Source: Cryomorphaceae bacterium
Lineage (GTDB): Bacteria > Bacteroidota > Bacteroidia > Flavobacteriales > Schleiferiaceae
DNA length: 59,644 nucleotides
Reading direction: 5' to 3'
NCBI GenBank assembly: GCA_020832345.1
Contig: JAFIEY010000020.1
Coordinates: forward strand, 1 to 59,644
Shown: positions 1 through 8,512 of the stretch, piece by piece
Numbering within the stretch: the stretch's first letter is position 1
Layout of the letters: each line of letters begins with the position of its first letter
The notes under the pieces: model-generated
Databases searched by the model: none
What the model saw: only the letters and a program-made list of their open reading frames with translations
Told to the model about the DNA's origin: nothing
Position numbers and translations under genes: made by a program

Positions 1-487
1 GACGCAATTTAGCACTTGTTTCGCCCATAAATTTTGTTACCATTTTATCCATTAAAATGGTGTAGACTGGTAAGTTCAGTTCGTTAGCAATGATGGAAGC
101 CGTCAGCGTTTTTCCCGTTCCTGGAGGACCTGAAAGTAAAATTTTCCTGCGGTTTTCCAAATCATGCTTCCGGAGCTTGTCCCGTTGCACAAACTCTGAA
201 ATGATGCGCTTGATTTTGGATTTAATGTCTTCTGAAGCAATAATATCTGCAAGATTGACGGCAGGCACATTTTCCAATATCAATCCCTGCAAATCTGGGG
301 CAAAGGCTTTGGTTTTATGCTTGGTTTCTTTTGCCTTATCTATGATGGTTTTTATCTCGTTGGCAACAAGCGAATGCCCCAACTTAGCTTCGTGGGCGGC
401 AATCTGCAATGCAATAGTAGTGAACCTTTCGGGTTCACTGTTGTAATGCGATTTGATTAATGATATGATATAGTCTGCTTTAGCCAT
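1..487 (-). CDS. AAA+ ATPase, N-terminal part (runs off the left edge)
   Basis: The minus strand from an ATG at 487 encodes at least 162 residues and leaves the window at base 1. Residues 1-110 are helical and charged (starting MAKADYIISLIKSHY). A Walker A motif GPPGTGKT lies at about residues 120-127, followed by the ANELNLPVY and KFMGETSAKLR segments typical of the FtsH/spastin-like AAA+ subgroup. Proteins with this N-terminus in Bacteroidota are, from memory, often followed by a subtilisin-like S8 protease, but that neighbour would lie outside the window. A -7-like box TAACTTTG (502-495) sits just upstream of the start. The ATPase assignment is secure; the biological role is not known. Confidence 0.85.
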   Translation of the reverse strand, partial: MAKADYIISLIKSHYNSEPERFTTIALQIAAHEAKLGHSLVANEIKTIIDKAKETKHKTKAFAPDLQGLILENVPAVNLADIIASEDIKSKIKRIISEFVQRDKLRKHDLENRRKILLSGPPGTGKTLTASIIANELNLPVYTILMDKMVTKFMGETSAKLR

Positions 488-867
488 CTTGCTGCAAAGT
501 TACAATATATCTAGCTTGGCTGTTTCCAAATTGTGGTGTTGTTTACAAGCGAATTAAAGTGTGATTTCTATGATATTTTGTCGTTTAACCACGCTCTTTA
601 TTAGTTAGTGTTTTATGTTTGCTACAAGTATTTAACATTGCCTATAACCTCAACCCACCTTAAAACCCCAAATATACCCCAAAACCTCCTTCACAAAAAG
701 TCCATAAAACGATTTCAAGCACATCTGTTTTTTAAACGAGGATTTGAAGGTTTTGAAAGGCAAAATCAAATATGGCTCAAATCAAACAAAACTAAAAATG
801 ATCATAGAATACAACTTCAACCAAGATTTTTAACCACAGTGATTTTTTTTCCTAGAAAATTCTTCTA
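488..867. other. Gene-free stretch with an ancient repeat copy
   Basis: This 380-bp gap carries the -7 box of the AAA+ gene (495-502). At about 655-775 it carries a diverged copy of a repeat also found around 6731-7000. No credible coding sequence was seen; the open frame at 608-931 on the plus strand has low-complexity content and overlaps the repeat. Confidence 0.5.
655..775. repeat. Intergenic repeat R3, uninterrupted copy
   Basis: The segment starting AACCCCAAATATACC and ending near GGTTTTGAAAG matches, with many substitutions, the two halves that flank the MITE-like element at 6785-6949 (6731-6784 and 6950-7000). It therefore represents the empty-site form of that locus. Function unknown. 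Confidence 0.55.
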
Positions 868-1278
868 TTATTTAAGCCCACTGCAAAAACCAACCCTATA
901 TTTCCCAAACAAAGCTGTAACAGGCTTTTGATCAAACATATTCTTCAATTCTATTGGGTTGTTTATCCCTGAGAAAAAAACGAAAAACATGAGAATGGAT
1001 TTTAGCTCGGGCCAGTCGTATTCCTGGTGCCAATCCAAATAATTATCGACGTGTTTGGTAAAGATTTGGTGCAAAATATATCTTACACTTAAGTCTTTTA
1101 TTGAAGCACTATAATTGGCCACCTTTATTTTGTATGCGATATTTTGCAGACTAAGCTTGTCTTTTTCTCCTTCTATTTTTAAATAGCTTTCTTCATTCTG
1201 GAAATGCCGTTTAAAATACGGAAAATACTCCGGGAACAAAATTTTCTCCAATTCTGATAATATGATTTTATTTTTCAT
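868..1278 (-). CDS. Hypothetical protein, downstream partner of the type IIG RM gene
   Basis: This 136-residue protein was not recognised. It is rich in Lys, aromatic and Ile/Leu residues, starts MKNKIILSELEKILFPEYF, and has one hydrophobic stretch (ILMFFVFFSGI, about residues 90-100) but no signal peptide. Its ATG lies inside the last codons of the type IIG enzyme (11-bp overlap), so the two are almost certainly translated from one message. The tight coupling suggests a role linked to restriction-modification, for example an accessory or control factor, but no motif shows this. Confidence 0.6.
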   Translation of the reverse strand: MKNKIILSELEKILFPEYFPYFKRHFQNEESYLKIEGEKDKLSLQNIAYKIKVANYSASIKDLSVRYILHQIFTKHVDNYLDWHQEYDWPELKSILMFFVFFSGINNPIELKNMFDQKPVTALFGKYRVGFCSGLK

Positions 1279-4200
1279 AACCCTCTACAATTTTCACCTC
1301 CTCTTCCGTCAACCCATAAAGCTCATAAACCAATTGGTCGATTTGGGATTCTAAAGCCGTGGTGTCCGCTGAGGGGTTTTGCTTTTTGATGTTTAATATC
1401 ACACTAACCTTTTCAACAAAAGAACTCTCATCAGATATCTCTTTAATTGGAATTGTTTCTAAGATAAACTTCTTGACTTCTTTCGAATTACCTTGTAATT
1501 CTGGAAATGCATCTGAATAACAGAATCGAAATAATTTTGAATTCAGGAACGCAACTAAGTAATGTAATTTTTCACCTGAAAGAATAAAACATTTATCATT
1601 TAAGAAATTTCCTTCTAAATCAAGTGAGAAAGGCAAAAATTTAGTCATATTAGGGTATATGATTTTGGGTTTAAAAAAATCTTGCCAATAGGCTATGGAG
1701 TCTTGTGTTTCAAACCATTTTCCTGAAGTTTTCTTTCTTGTTTTTTCCTTTTCACCAAGATGATTAATGAAAAACTCACCGGTTTGTTTCAATTTAGGAA
1801 GGTATTGCTCCAAATGATTTTTTATAGAAGGATAATCCTCGATGTCAATATTTAGACTTGGGAAAGACCCAATTAAAAAAAGATTAGAACTCTCAAAGTA
1901 ATACTTATGCACATCTCGCCCACGTAATAAGGGTTTAATTAGCTCTTCACTTTTAGGGTCTTCTGCAATGAGTTTGTTTCTAGTTTCCAAATCGATTACA
2001 AAAGCATCATTAAAACCTGTTTTAATTCCATAATTAATTTCAACATTCCAATCTCTAAGTGGTTTTCCAACCAACTCAGCTTTTTCTTTAATAGAGTTTG
2101 CTTTACGGTCTAAAATTATCCAAGAAGTATTTGGGAATTCAGAAATAAGGGTGTGATTTTGTTTTACTTCATTTGATAAGTTCAAGAGTTTATTTTGGTC
2201 TTTTCGTGTAAAACGAATTGCTTTAATAGGCCTTGATTCACCTTGCTTTTTGGTAAATGTGATTATTGAAGTAAGCACGGTAGCGCTTTCAAAAATCTCA
2301 CAATCAGATAGATCTATAACTTCTAAGAGCTGTGTTTTTTGATTAAAATACGCTCTTAGGCTTAAGCCATAATTTGCTCTCATCCAGGCACTACCCGTTA
2401 TAAAACATAAAATCCCTCTCTGTTGTAATATTTCATTCCCCCGCTCATAAAACAAAGCGTACAAATCGCCCATGCTTGAAAAAGTTTCAAAGTCAAACCT
2501 TTTTAGTTGCTCAGATATTTCTTTTATGCTCTGTAACTGTATATAAGGCGGATTCCCAATCACCACATCAAACCCCACAAACTCTCCCTCGTCATTCAGC
2601 ACCTCCGGGAACTCAAAGCGCCATTCAAAGGCGTTTTCGAAGATTTTGTTGGCTTTGATTTCTTCGATTTTTGAATTTATTTTCTCTATTTCAGCCTCTA
2701 GCTTGAGCTGTGCTATCTTCCGTTTCTTTTCAAGTTCCTTTTCTTTTTTGCCATAATTAGATTCGGGTTCAAAAAGAAATGTTCCTGTAAACCTGTGGTA
2801 CAATTCGTTTGCAAGCTTATCCAATCTTTTTTTCAAAGGATCATTCATCCTTATCTCTGTGGAAAATGACTGCTTGATTTTTAATATCAAACTCTCCATT
2901 TCCCGTTTTTCCTCTTTGCTTTTTGCATTACGATATGTCTGAACTGCCAATTTATAACCGTCAATCGTCCACTTTCTTTTTTTCAAGGCCTGCTTTAAAT
3001 CGGCATCAATGGCGAAACGACTCACGAGGGAGTTGCCGCACTTTATGTTGATGTCGATGTTGGGAAGGGTCTCGAGCTCGGTGGCGTTTTTGTAATAGGC
3101 GTTTTTCAACAACTCAATCCATAAGCGCAAACGGCAAATTTTTACGGAATTGGGATTGATGTCCACCCCAAAAAGACAATTTTCTATGATGCTCTGCTTC
3201 TCGTGGAAAAGGGTTTCCTGTATGCGCTGACTCTCTTTGTTGGCGGGGTTGTATTCAAAAAGTTCGCCTTCTTCGTCGGTTACAATGAGTTCGTCGTTAA
3301 CTACTTCTACCTGATATTCTTTCAAGCGTTTGCCGTCGCGGTCTTGGAGGATTTTTAGGTCGTTTTTTACGGCAATCATTTCGTTGAGGGCGGAAACCAA
3401 GAAGTGCCCGGAACCTACTGCCGGATCGCAAATCTTGATGCTGTTTACAATGGTATTGGCTTCTTTGGTATCGTCGATTTTATTGTAAAGTTCATTCAGA
3501 TCCTGGCACTGCCAATTCTTGGTTTCGTTGAATTTCTGTACAACGGCTTTGCGAATGGTCTCCCGACACATGTACATGGTGATGAAACCGGGCGTGAAAA
3601 AGGAACCGTCTTTGTAGCCGTTTATTTTCTCGAAAATCAGTCCCAGTACGGAGGCGTTGATGAGTGATTTGTTTTCTTCCTGAATTTCTTCTGAACCCTC
3701 GCTGCTGAAATCGTAGGCGTTCAAAAATTCGAAGAGATATTCAAGTGTTGAGAGTTTTCCCGTACGCTTCTTGCCCTGGTCGTTTTTTAATACCGTAGAT
3801 GCGATGATGGGAATGGTTTTGTCATCTTTGAGATTGCTGATGAACAAGGTGGCGTGCTCGATTTCCGTGGGTTCAAAAAGCGAGGAGTTGAGATAGGGGA
3901 CTTTCTCAAAAATCTCCTTCACGTCCGGATTACGTTCGTCGTACTTGCGTGCGAGTACCTGAAAGAATAGGCTATTCAGATCATCGTAGTTTTTAATTTT
4001 ATCCAGATTGAGAAACGAATACGAGGTATTGCCTTTGTGGTAAGTGATGAGTTGGGCTTCCAGCAATTTCAAAAACAAGATACGATTTACCCAAGTGATG
4101 GTCAGTTCGAGGGCAACATTAAACAGCTTTTCCTGCTGGGTATTGCCAAACTGGGCGGGCCGCTCGAGGCGACTGATTTTATCCAGACTATCCAGCTGAA

Positions 4201-5071
4201 TGATGGCATCTTCTAAAATGCTTCCGGTATTTCGTTCACCTTCTTTATTTCTTCCGATGAGTTTTTTGCTGCCTTCTTTGGTTTCGGTCAAACCGATGAT
4301 GTGCAGCAACTCACTGTAAAAGCGTTTGTCCAGACTGTTGCTGTCGTTGGTAAACGGAAGTTTTAGCAGGTGCTCTGGAGAAAGCAGTTTAAAAAGCGCG
4401 ATCAGTTTGTTATCATCCGCCTTATCTTCATTTCGCAGCGGCTTTTGGTAGTCTTGTAAATGGAAGTAGGTAAATTCAATTTCCGAGGTGATTTCCGCGA
4501 TAAAAGGTTCGGCAATTTGCTTATAGAAAAAATCGGTCTTGCTGTCTGCCAGGCGGCCACCTTCAAAGTCATTGAACTGTTTGACAAGGCCTTTATTTTG
4601 AGCAAAAAGTCGATCAAAAGTCGTTGCGTCAAAAATGAACCATTCGTTGATGTTGGTAATGATCAAATGTTTGACCTCGAGATTTTTATGCGTAATACGT
4701 TCCCTCATGTAGTAGAGCACAAGTTCTTGAAACGCTTTTACATTCAGCTTTTCCGTGGTCACCATTTCGGCTTTATTCGTCGGCTTTTTTGCTTCAATAA
4801 TCACCCCGACCGTGCTTTTGGCCTTATCGCCATTGTGTATCACCAGGTCATTACGACCTTTGGTATTGATAAAATGCTTGGGTTCGTAATAGGTTTTTTT
4901 AAGAAAGTCCGTAACCAGATTTTTATGAAACTCTTCCGTTTCGGTATCGTTTGTTCTATCGAGCAGTTGGATTAGATTCGTCTTAAAAATCTCAATTTCA
5001 GTCCGGTTGGGTTTCACTTTCAAAAAGGCTTTATTCAGTGCCTTTCTTGGTTTCAGTCTATTTACCTTCAT
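1268..5071 (-). CDS. Type IIG (Eco57I-like) restriction-modification fusion enzyme
   Basis: One polypeptide of about 1267 residues carries nuclease, methylase and target recognition. I use the internal ATG at 5071 (MKVNRLKPRKALNKAF) rather than the upstream ATG at 5143, because family members usually begin here. Near residues 75-95 the NDLVIH...IIEAKK pattern is a PD-(D/E)xK nuclease core (D75, E93, K95). A GSFFTPGFI segment (about 490) and motif I DPAVGSGHF (about 549-557) form the AdoMet site. The amino-methylase motif NPPY is at about 850-853. The C-terminal 350 residues resemble a TaqI-like recognition domain. A coiled region (about 780-815, K/E rich) lies before NPPY. Known members methylate adenine and cut at a distance; the target site here cannot be read from sequence. 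All catalytic motifs are intact. Confidence 0.93.
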   Translation of the reverse strand: MKVNRLKPRKALNKAFLKVKPNRTEIEIFKTNLIQLLDRTNDTETEEFHKNLVTDFLKKTYYEPKHFINTKGRNDLVIHNGDKAKSTVGVIIEAKKPTNKAEMVTTEKLNVKAFQELVLYYMRERITHKNLEVKHLIITNINEWFIFDATTFDRLFAQNKGLVKQFNDFEGGRLADSKTDFFYKQIAEPFIAEITSEIEFTYFHLQDYQKPLRNEDKADDNKLIALFKLLSPEHLLKLPFTNDSNSLDKRFYSELLHIIGLTETKEGSKKLIGRNKEGERNTGSILEDAIIQLDSLDKISRLERPAQFGNTQQEKLFNVALELTITWVNRILFLKLLEAQLITYHKGNTSYSFLNLDKIKNYDDLNSLFFQVLARKYDERNPDVKEIFEKVPYLNSSLFEPTEIEHATLFISNLKDDKTIPIIASTVLKNDQGKKRTGKLSTLEYLFEFLNAYDFSSEGSEEIQEENKSLINASVLGLIFEKINGYKDGSFFTPGFITMYMCRETIRKAVVQKFNETKNWQCQDLNELYNKIDDTKEANTIVNSIKICDPAVGSGHFLVSALNEMIAVKNDLKILQDRDGKRLKEYQVEVVNDELIVTDEEGELFEYNPANKESQRIQETLFHEKQSIIENCLFGVDINPNSVKICRLRLWIELLKNAYYKNATELETLPNIDINIKCGNSLVSRFAIDADLKQALKKRKWTIDGYKLAVQTYRNAKSKEEKREMESLILKIKQSFSTEIRMNDPLKKRLDKLANELYHRFTGTFLFEPESNYGKKEKELEKKRKIAQLKLEAEIEKINSKIEEIKANKIFENAFEWRFEFPEVLNDEGEFVGFDVVIGNPPYIQLQSIKEISEQLKRFDFETFSSMGDLYALFYERGNEILQQRGILCFITGSAWMRANYGLSLRAYFNQKTQLLEVIDLSDCEIFESATVLTSIITFTKKQGESRPIKAIRFTRKDQNKLLNLSNEVKQNHTLISEFPNTSWIILDRKANSIKEKAELVGKPLRDWNVEINYGIKTGFNDAFVIDLETRNKLIAEDPKSEELIKPLLRGRDVHKYYFESSNLFLIGSFPSLNIDIEDYPSIKNHLEQYLPKLKQTGEFFINHLGEKEKTRKKTSGKWFETQDSIAYWQDFFKPKIIYPNMTKFLPFSLDLEGNFLNDKCFILSGEKLHYLVAFLNSKLFRFCYSDAFPELQGNSKEVKKFILETIPIKEISDESSFVEKVSVILNIKKQNPSADTTALESQIDQLVYELYGLTEEEVKIVEGYEK

Positions 5072-5131
5072 TTTTATATGTCGTTCGTTTTGGTCGGTTA
5101 AATTAGTTAATTTGTGCTTGTAATTCCGTCC

Positions 5132-5310
5132 GAGCGTTGGCAAAAACCAAATATGCCATTTGCAGGTCGGCTTTTACACTGAGCGATAACATTTTGGCGC
5201 TTGGCAAAATGCGTATTCTGAAGCACCTCACTATCAACCCCGCACAAAACTTGATACGAGGTAGAATGTTCAATTAAGCACTGGGCTCGCTCTTTAGCCA
5301 TACGCATGTT
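5132..5310. repeat. attC-like intergenic element, copy A
   Basis: From about 5186 to 5304 this aligns end to end with copy B (13863-13988). Shared words include TGGCGCTTGGC and GTAGAATGTTCAATTAA. The left boundary reads GATAAC and the right boundary GCATGTTAG, with inner GGC near the left end and GCC near the right, giving imperfect terminal inverted repeats. The preceding part (5132-5192) instead matches copy C (11460-11532), sharing GCAAAAACCAAAT and TGCCATTTG. It lies upstream of the type IIG gene and downstream of the M50 gene. Confidence 0.6.
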
Positions 5311-5351
5311 AGTGGATGCTCTTTTCTTCTTCATGTCCGCCAGCGCTTATA

Positions 5352-5516
5352 ATTAGTGTCTGTCTATAAAGTCCGATAGCTGCGTTATGCTCGGTTGAAA
5401 ATCCAGTCATTTACGTTAGTAAACTCCTTGATATTCCCCCGATAGCTATCGGGGTCGCAAGCCTTGCTCTCGAACTTTCTAGCCTAGCCACTATGACTTT
5501 ATGGACAAGCTCTAAT
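5352..5516. mobile_element. 165-bp MITE-like element, copy 1
   Basis: The ends are near-perfect inverted repeats: ATTAGTGTCTGTCTATAAAG on the left and the complement of CTTTATGGACAAGCTCTAAT on the right. TA dinucleotides flank both sides (5350-5351 and 5517-5518), as expected for a TA target duplication. It contains the 18-bp palindrome CCCCGATAGCTATCGGGG and no coding capacity. A copy of identical length lies at 6785-6949. TA duplication points to IS630/Tc1-mariner-type mobilisation; that assignment is inference. Confidence 0.8.
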
Positions 5517-6647
5517 TAGTTCGTTTATCATGTGTGTGGAGCTATCAAGTTCTTTTGCTTTTCTAAACAACTCCAATGCTTTGGAATATTCTCCCTTGTC
5601 AAGATGGTAAATTCCTAAATTGCGATAACCGTATGCATTGTTTTTGTCAAGTTTGAATGAATAGTTTATGTCTTCAAGTCCTTCTTCTACTTTTCCCATT
5701 TTGATTTTTGCAAGCCCTCTATTATTGTACGGATAAGCAAGTGTCTTATCAACTTCAATGGCTTTGTCAAATAAAGGAATTGCTTCTTCAAATTTGTTAA
5801 GTAAGTTCAAAGTAAATCCTTTGTTATTCAACGAATAATTGTTGTTGGGGTTTAATTCTAAGGACTTATCATAAAACTCTACTGCTTTATCGTGAAAGCC
5901 AAGCTTTGAATAGGAAATGCCCGCGTTTGAAAAATCGTCAGAATTCATTTTGCCAAACATGATGAACTCATTAGATAAATCTTTGGCTTGCTTAAAGTTT
6001 TTCACTTGCAAAAAAGAACTAATGGCTAATCTGTAAATTTTTTCGTCTTTCCATTTGTTTTTCAAAATGTTATAAAATGAAGTTGCTGCTTCTGCGTATT
6101 TTTGTTGGTTGTATAGTTCGACAGCTTGCTCATACTCTTTTGGAAATATTTTATAGTAAAAGAGTTTTTTTAGTTGATAGCCATCATTATAAGTCAACCT
6201 GCCGTCAAAAAGTCTTACAGGTGATGTACTTGGCATAAGATTTATAAACAAATCCAGGATGGATGAAACAAGAAATATAATGAGAATTAGTTTGAGAAAG
6301 TCATGAAGATCATAAACAAAAGTGAAATAGCAAGCAACTATTGCAAATACAAAGGATGTTAATGGCCCAGTCAAAGTGTAAATGATTTGTTTATTGATAG
6401 AAATTTGTTTTGCAGAAGGAATACAAAGTCCATACTGCCATGAAAGCGGATTATACTTCAACCAAACATCTAAAAGTCCTATACTAAATTGCAAATTCTT
6501 CTTTGGGTCACCATAAGAACCGATATAAATTGAAACGGGCTGCTTGGTCATTAGAATTGCCGGGATTGCATGACCAAGTTCATGAAATAAAACGGTGAAT
6601 GGTCTCATGAAAATAAAAAAAAGAGGTATGAGTGGAAGGTATTCCAT
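5499..6647 (-). CDS. Membrane protein: M50-like metallopeptidase domain plus TPR repeats
   Basis: The 382-residue protein begins with hydrophobic segments. It carries HELGH at residues 22-26, the zinc motif of M50 (site-2-protease-like) peptidases. A later LFDGRLTYNDG segment (about 145-155) resembles the second M50 metal motif, and there are two or three more membrane segments between residues 75 and 140. From about 165 onward there are five to six tetratricopeptide repeats (for example AGISYSKLGFHDKAVEFYDKS). Domain order suggests an intramembrane or membrane-proximal protease with a cytoplasmic TPR scaffold. The final five residues (IRACP) and the stop codon lie inside the MITE-like element at 5352-5516, so the original C-terminus has been replaced, probably without destroying a domain. 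It is a single-gene unit. Confidence 0.8.
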   Translation of the reverse strand: MEYLPLIPLFFIFMRPFTVLFHELGHAIPAILMTKQPVSIYIGSYGDPKKNLQFSIGLLDVWLKYNPLSWQYGLCIPSAKQISINKQIIYTLTGPLTSFVFAIVACYFTFVYDLHDFLKLILIIFLVSSILDLFINLMPSTSPVRLFDGRLTYNDGYQLKKLFYYKIFPKEYEQAVELYNQQKYAEAATSFYNILKNKWKDEKIYRLAISSFLQVKNFKQAKDLSNEFIMFGKMNSDDFSNAGISYSKLGFHDKAVEFYDKSLELNPNNNYSLNNKGFTLNLLNKFEEAIPLFDKAIEVDKTLAYPYNNRGLAKIKMGKVEEGLEDINYSFKLDKNNAYGYRNLGIYHLDKGEYSKALELFRKAKELDSSTHMINELIRACP

Positions 6648-6730
6648 CAGTTGTTAGGTATCTGTTTTTCTCTGTTCATTATTGATTTTTGCGGGTCGCC
6701 CAAGGGTTGCCTGTAACGGTAGTTTGTCTT

Positions 6731-7000
6731 AAGAACCCCAAATATACCTCAAAAACTTCTTTATTAAAAGTCCATAAATCGTTAATTAGTGTCTGTCTAT
6801 AAAGTCCGATAGCTTCGTTATGCTCAGTTGAATATCTAGTCATTTACGTTAGTAAACTCCTTGGTATTCCCCCGATAGCTATCGGGGTCGCAAGCCTTGC
6901 TCTCGAACTTTCTAGCCTAGCCACTGGCACTTTATGGACAAGCACTAATTAAGCGGACGTGTTTTTGGTCAGGGGTTTGGAGGTTTTGAAAAGGAAATCA
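6731..7000. repeat. Intergenic repeat R3, copy split by a MITE-like element
   Basis: The left half (6731-6784, from AACCCCAAATATACC to the TAAATCGTTA junction) and the right half (6950 to about 7000, from AAGCGGACGTG to GGTTTTGAAAAGG) together match the uninterrupted copy at 655-775. The inserted 165 bp is the MITE-like copy 2. Confidence 0.55.
6785..6949. mobile_element. 165-bp MITE-like element, copy 2
   Basis: This has the same length and termini as copy 1 (ATTAGTGTCTGTC... / ...GACAAGCACTAAT) and differs from it at only a few positions. It is flanked by TA at 6783-6784 and 6950-6951. Comparison with the uninterrupted repeat at 655-775 shows a pre-insertion sequence of the type CGTTAAGC, consistent with a 2-bp TA duplication. 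Confidence 0.8.
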
Positions 7001-7018
7001 AAAGGGGCTTTAGCCGGC

Positions 7019-7103
7019 GGGAAAGTAAATAAATCGCCCGGTAGTTATCGGCTAACTATCGGGGCTTTTTTTGTGGGGTGCTTCGTTTACTCGGATGAAT
7101 GTT
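7019..7103. repeat. Hairpin-bearing boundary repeat, copy 1
   Basis: This 85-bp segment matches 8513-8597 with about nine differences. It contains the inverted repeat CCCGGTAGTTA / TAACTATCGGG followed on the plus strand by CTTTTTTT, so it can form an intrinsic-terminator-like hairpin. It ends with a conserved GCTTCGTYTACTCGGATGAATGTT block. It sits directly downstream of the stop of the minus-strand gene at 7151-7594, as copy 2 does for the methyltransferase gene at 8656-10275. Confidence 0.7.
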
Positions 7104-7150
7104 ATGCCTTCGCCCTTCTTCTATCGTCAGTATTGTTGTCATTAGTATTG

Positions 7151-7594
7151 TCATTTTAGTTGTTTCGCTTTCTTAAGTTTTACAATTCTAATAACCGAAA
7201 ATATTTGTCCGCTTATCAAAATAAAAAAGAAGGTCGAGATTACAGAAACAATAAATGGAGGGTCATTTGCCTTGTCGCTTAGAAGTCCTGCTACTGGTAT
7301 TATTTGAAAAATTGTCAAGACGATTAAAAATGTCCAATAGAACATAAGTTCATTCTTTTGTCTAATGGATTTAATTGTCATGGTCAACAAAATAATTGTC
7401 GGAATTGCATAAAGTAAAGTCCAAAGTCGTGATTTCACTTTCTCCGCTTCATACATTTTTCTATCGTCAGCCCAACCTTCTGTAACTGCTCTGTCACTCA
7501 CGTCAGCAGGAGTCCCCATAAAAAGATCACCAAACCAAAATATTAGAATTAGTCCAAGTGTCAGAATGAATAATATTTGAAGCGCCTTTGTCAA
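7151..7594 (-). CDS. Small integral membrane protein, unknown function
   Basis: The 147-residue protein has four predicted membrane segments (roughly residues 5-27, 57-75, 83-103 and 113-135). A short polar loop between the first two contains MGTPADVSDRAVTEGWADD. No family was recognised; the layout resembles generic Bacteroidota four-helix membrane proteins. It stands alone between two repeat elements (7019-7103 and about 7634-7700), like a single-gene cassette. Confidence 0.6.
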   Translation of the reverse strand: MTKALQILFILTLGLILIFWFGDLFMGTPADVSDRAVTEGWADDRKMYEAEKVKSRLWTLLYAIPTIILLTMTIKSIRQKNELMFYWTFLIVLTIFQIIPVAGLLSDKANDPPFIVSVISTFFFILISGQIFSVIRIVKLKKAKQLK

Positions 7595-7633
7595 TTTCGT
7601 TTGTCTTTAATCTCTGTTTCAGTGTCGTCCTTT

Positions 7634-7700
7634 AGGGTGAGGCATAACGTTTTGCCGCTAAGAAACGTGGGGCTTTTCGGAGCACTTTCCTGTCCGCCCG
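7634..7700. repeat. attC-like element, partial copy D
   Basis: The GAGGCATAACGTTTTGCCGC start and TTTCGGAGCAC block match the left half of copy B (13859-13910). The rest diverges. It lies just upstream of the small membrane-protein gene. Confidence 0.4.
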
Positions 7701-7875
7701 TGACAAAGGTAGCCATGAAGAACGAACCTTGCGGAAACCACTGTCCGCCCCATGTTTTCTTAGGTGCTGTTCAAGCGAAACCCGCCTCACGGCGGTCAGC
7801 TTTTCACACCGCAAAATACAACAAAACGCGTATTTTTAGTGCTTCATTTTAAAACTATTGTATCATGAAAAAAAA

Positions 7876-8184
7876 ATGACTGAAGCGGGGCTTAAAGCCT
7901 TGCTGCAATTAGAGAAAACCATGGTGGTTTCTCATCTGGCTAGTCGCTCTGTGGTGGCGTATTCACGGGAAGTTCGGTTTATGATCGAGTTCTATCCGGA
8001 CATGGATCCGATGGACTGGACAGAGGATTTGGTGGTTGATTATTTGCATTACTTAATCAACGAAAAACAAGCCTCCCGCAGCAAATGCCACATGGTGGCG
8101 CAAAGTTTGGCGTACTTTATCCAAGTACACGCCACGATCCCACCACCTGGATATTTCGGTGATATTGACCCACCAATCAAATAG
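7876..8184 (+). pseudogene. Tyrosine recombinase, N-terminal core-binding domain fragment
   Basis: The ATG at 7876 opens a 102-residue frame starting MTEAGLKALLQLEKTMVVS. It includes SVVAYSREVRFMIEFYPD, DWTEDLVVDYLHYLI and SRSKCHMVAQSLAYFIQ, the helical pattern of the SAM-like N-terminal domain of phage/integron-type tyrosine recombinases. The reading frame stops before any catalytic domain: no R...HxxR...Y motif follows, so the gene is truncated. In Bacteroidota such proteins accompany IS91-type elements as well as integrases; which one this came from is unclear. It is the only gene remnant on the plus strand in an otherwise minus-strand island. Confidence 0.6.
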
Positions 8185-8512
8185 CACCCTATCGTCCAAA
8201 AATTTCAAGCGATGTAAAAGCATGGCCGGGAAGTCCACGCGCTAAAATGAAGAAAAACAACTAAAAATGACAAAACATAAACGTAGCATCCAACCAAGAT
8301 CATGGATTTTTATCGAAAAGGAATTTAGTCAAATTCAGGGAAGCGGAATTTGCTCAACTACTTTCCAAAATTTAGGTGTTGACTTACAAATACCCATACC
8401 GTTGAGGCCGACTAAGGTATACTTTCCCCTTAGGGTCGTTCTTGCTAGAGGCGGGTTCCCGTATCACTTCGTTGACGGGACAAGAGTCGTCGAATCCCGT
8501 AAAGCTACGCAC
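8185..8512. other. Degenerate sequence after the recombinase fragment
   Basis: No intact gene. An 84-residue open frame (8267-8521) has no recognisable family features. Short hairpins occur near 8465-8515 (for example CCCGT...ACGGG). The stretch probably represents decayed mobile-element DNA. Confidence 0.35.

Noticed and set aside
90-446. 118-residue plus-strand open frame
   Set aside because: It is the complement of the AAA+ ATPase gene; the Walker A reading is on the minus strand.
608-931. 107-residue plus-strand open frame
   Set aside because: It overlaps repeat R3 and the end of the 136-residue gene, and its composition is not protein-like.
5107-5334. 75-residue minus-strand frame upstream of the type IIG gene
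   Set aside because: It lies entirely within the attC-like repeat A, whose homologous copies do not keep the frame open.
5437-5456. Palindrome CCCCGATAGCTATCGGGG as an independent operator or terminator
   Set aside because: It is an internal part of the MITE-like element and occurs in both copies, so it needs no separate explanation.
6959-7159. 66-residue plus-strand frame
   Set aside because: It consists of repeat R3 and the hairpin repeat; not conserved as a frame in the second copy.
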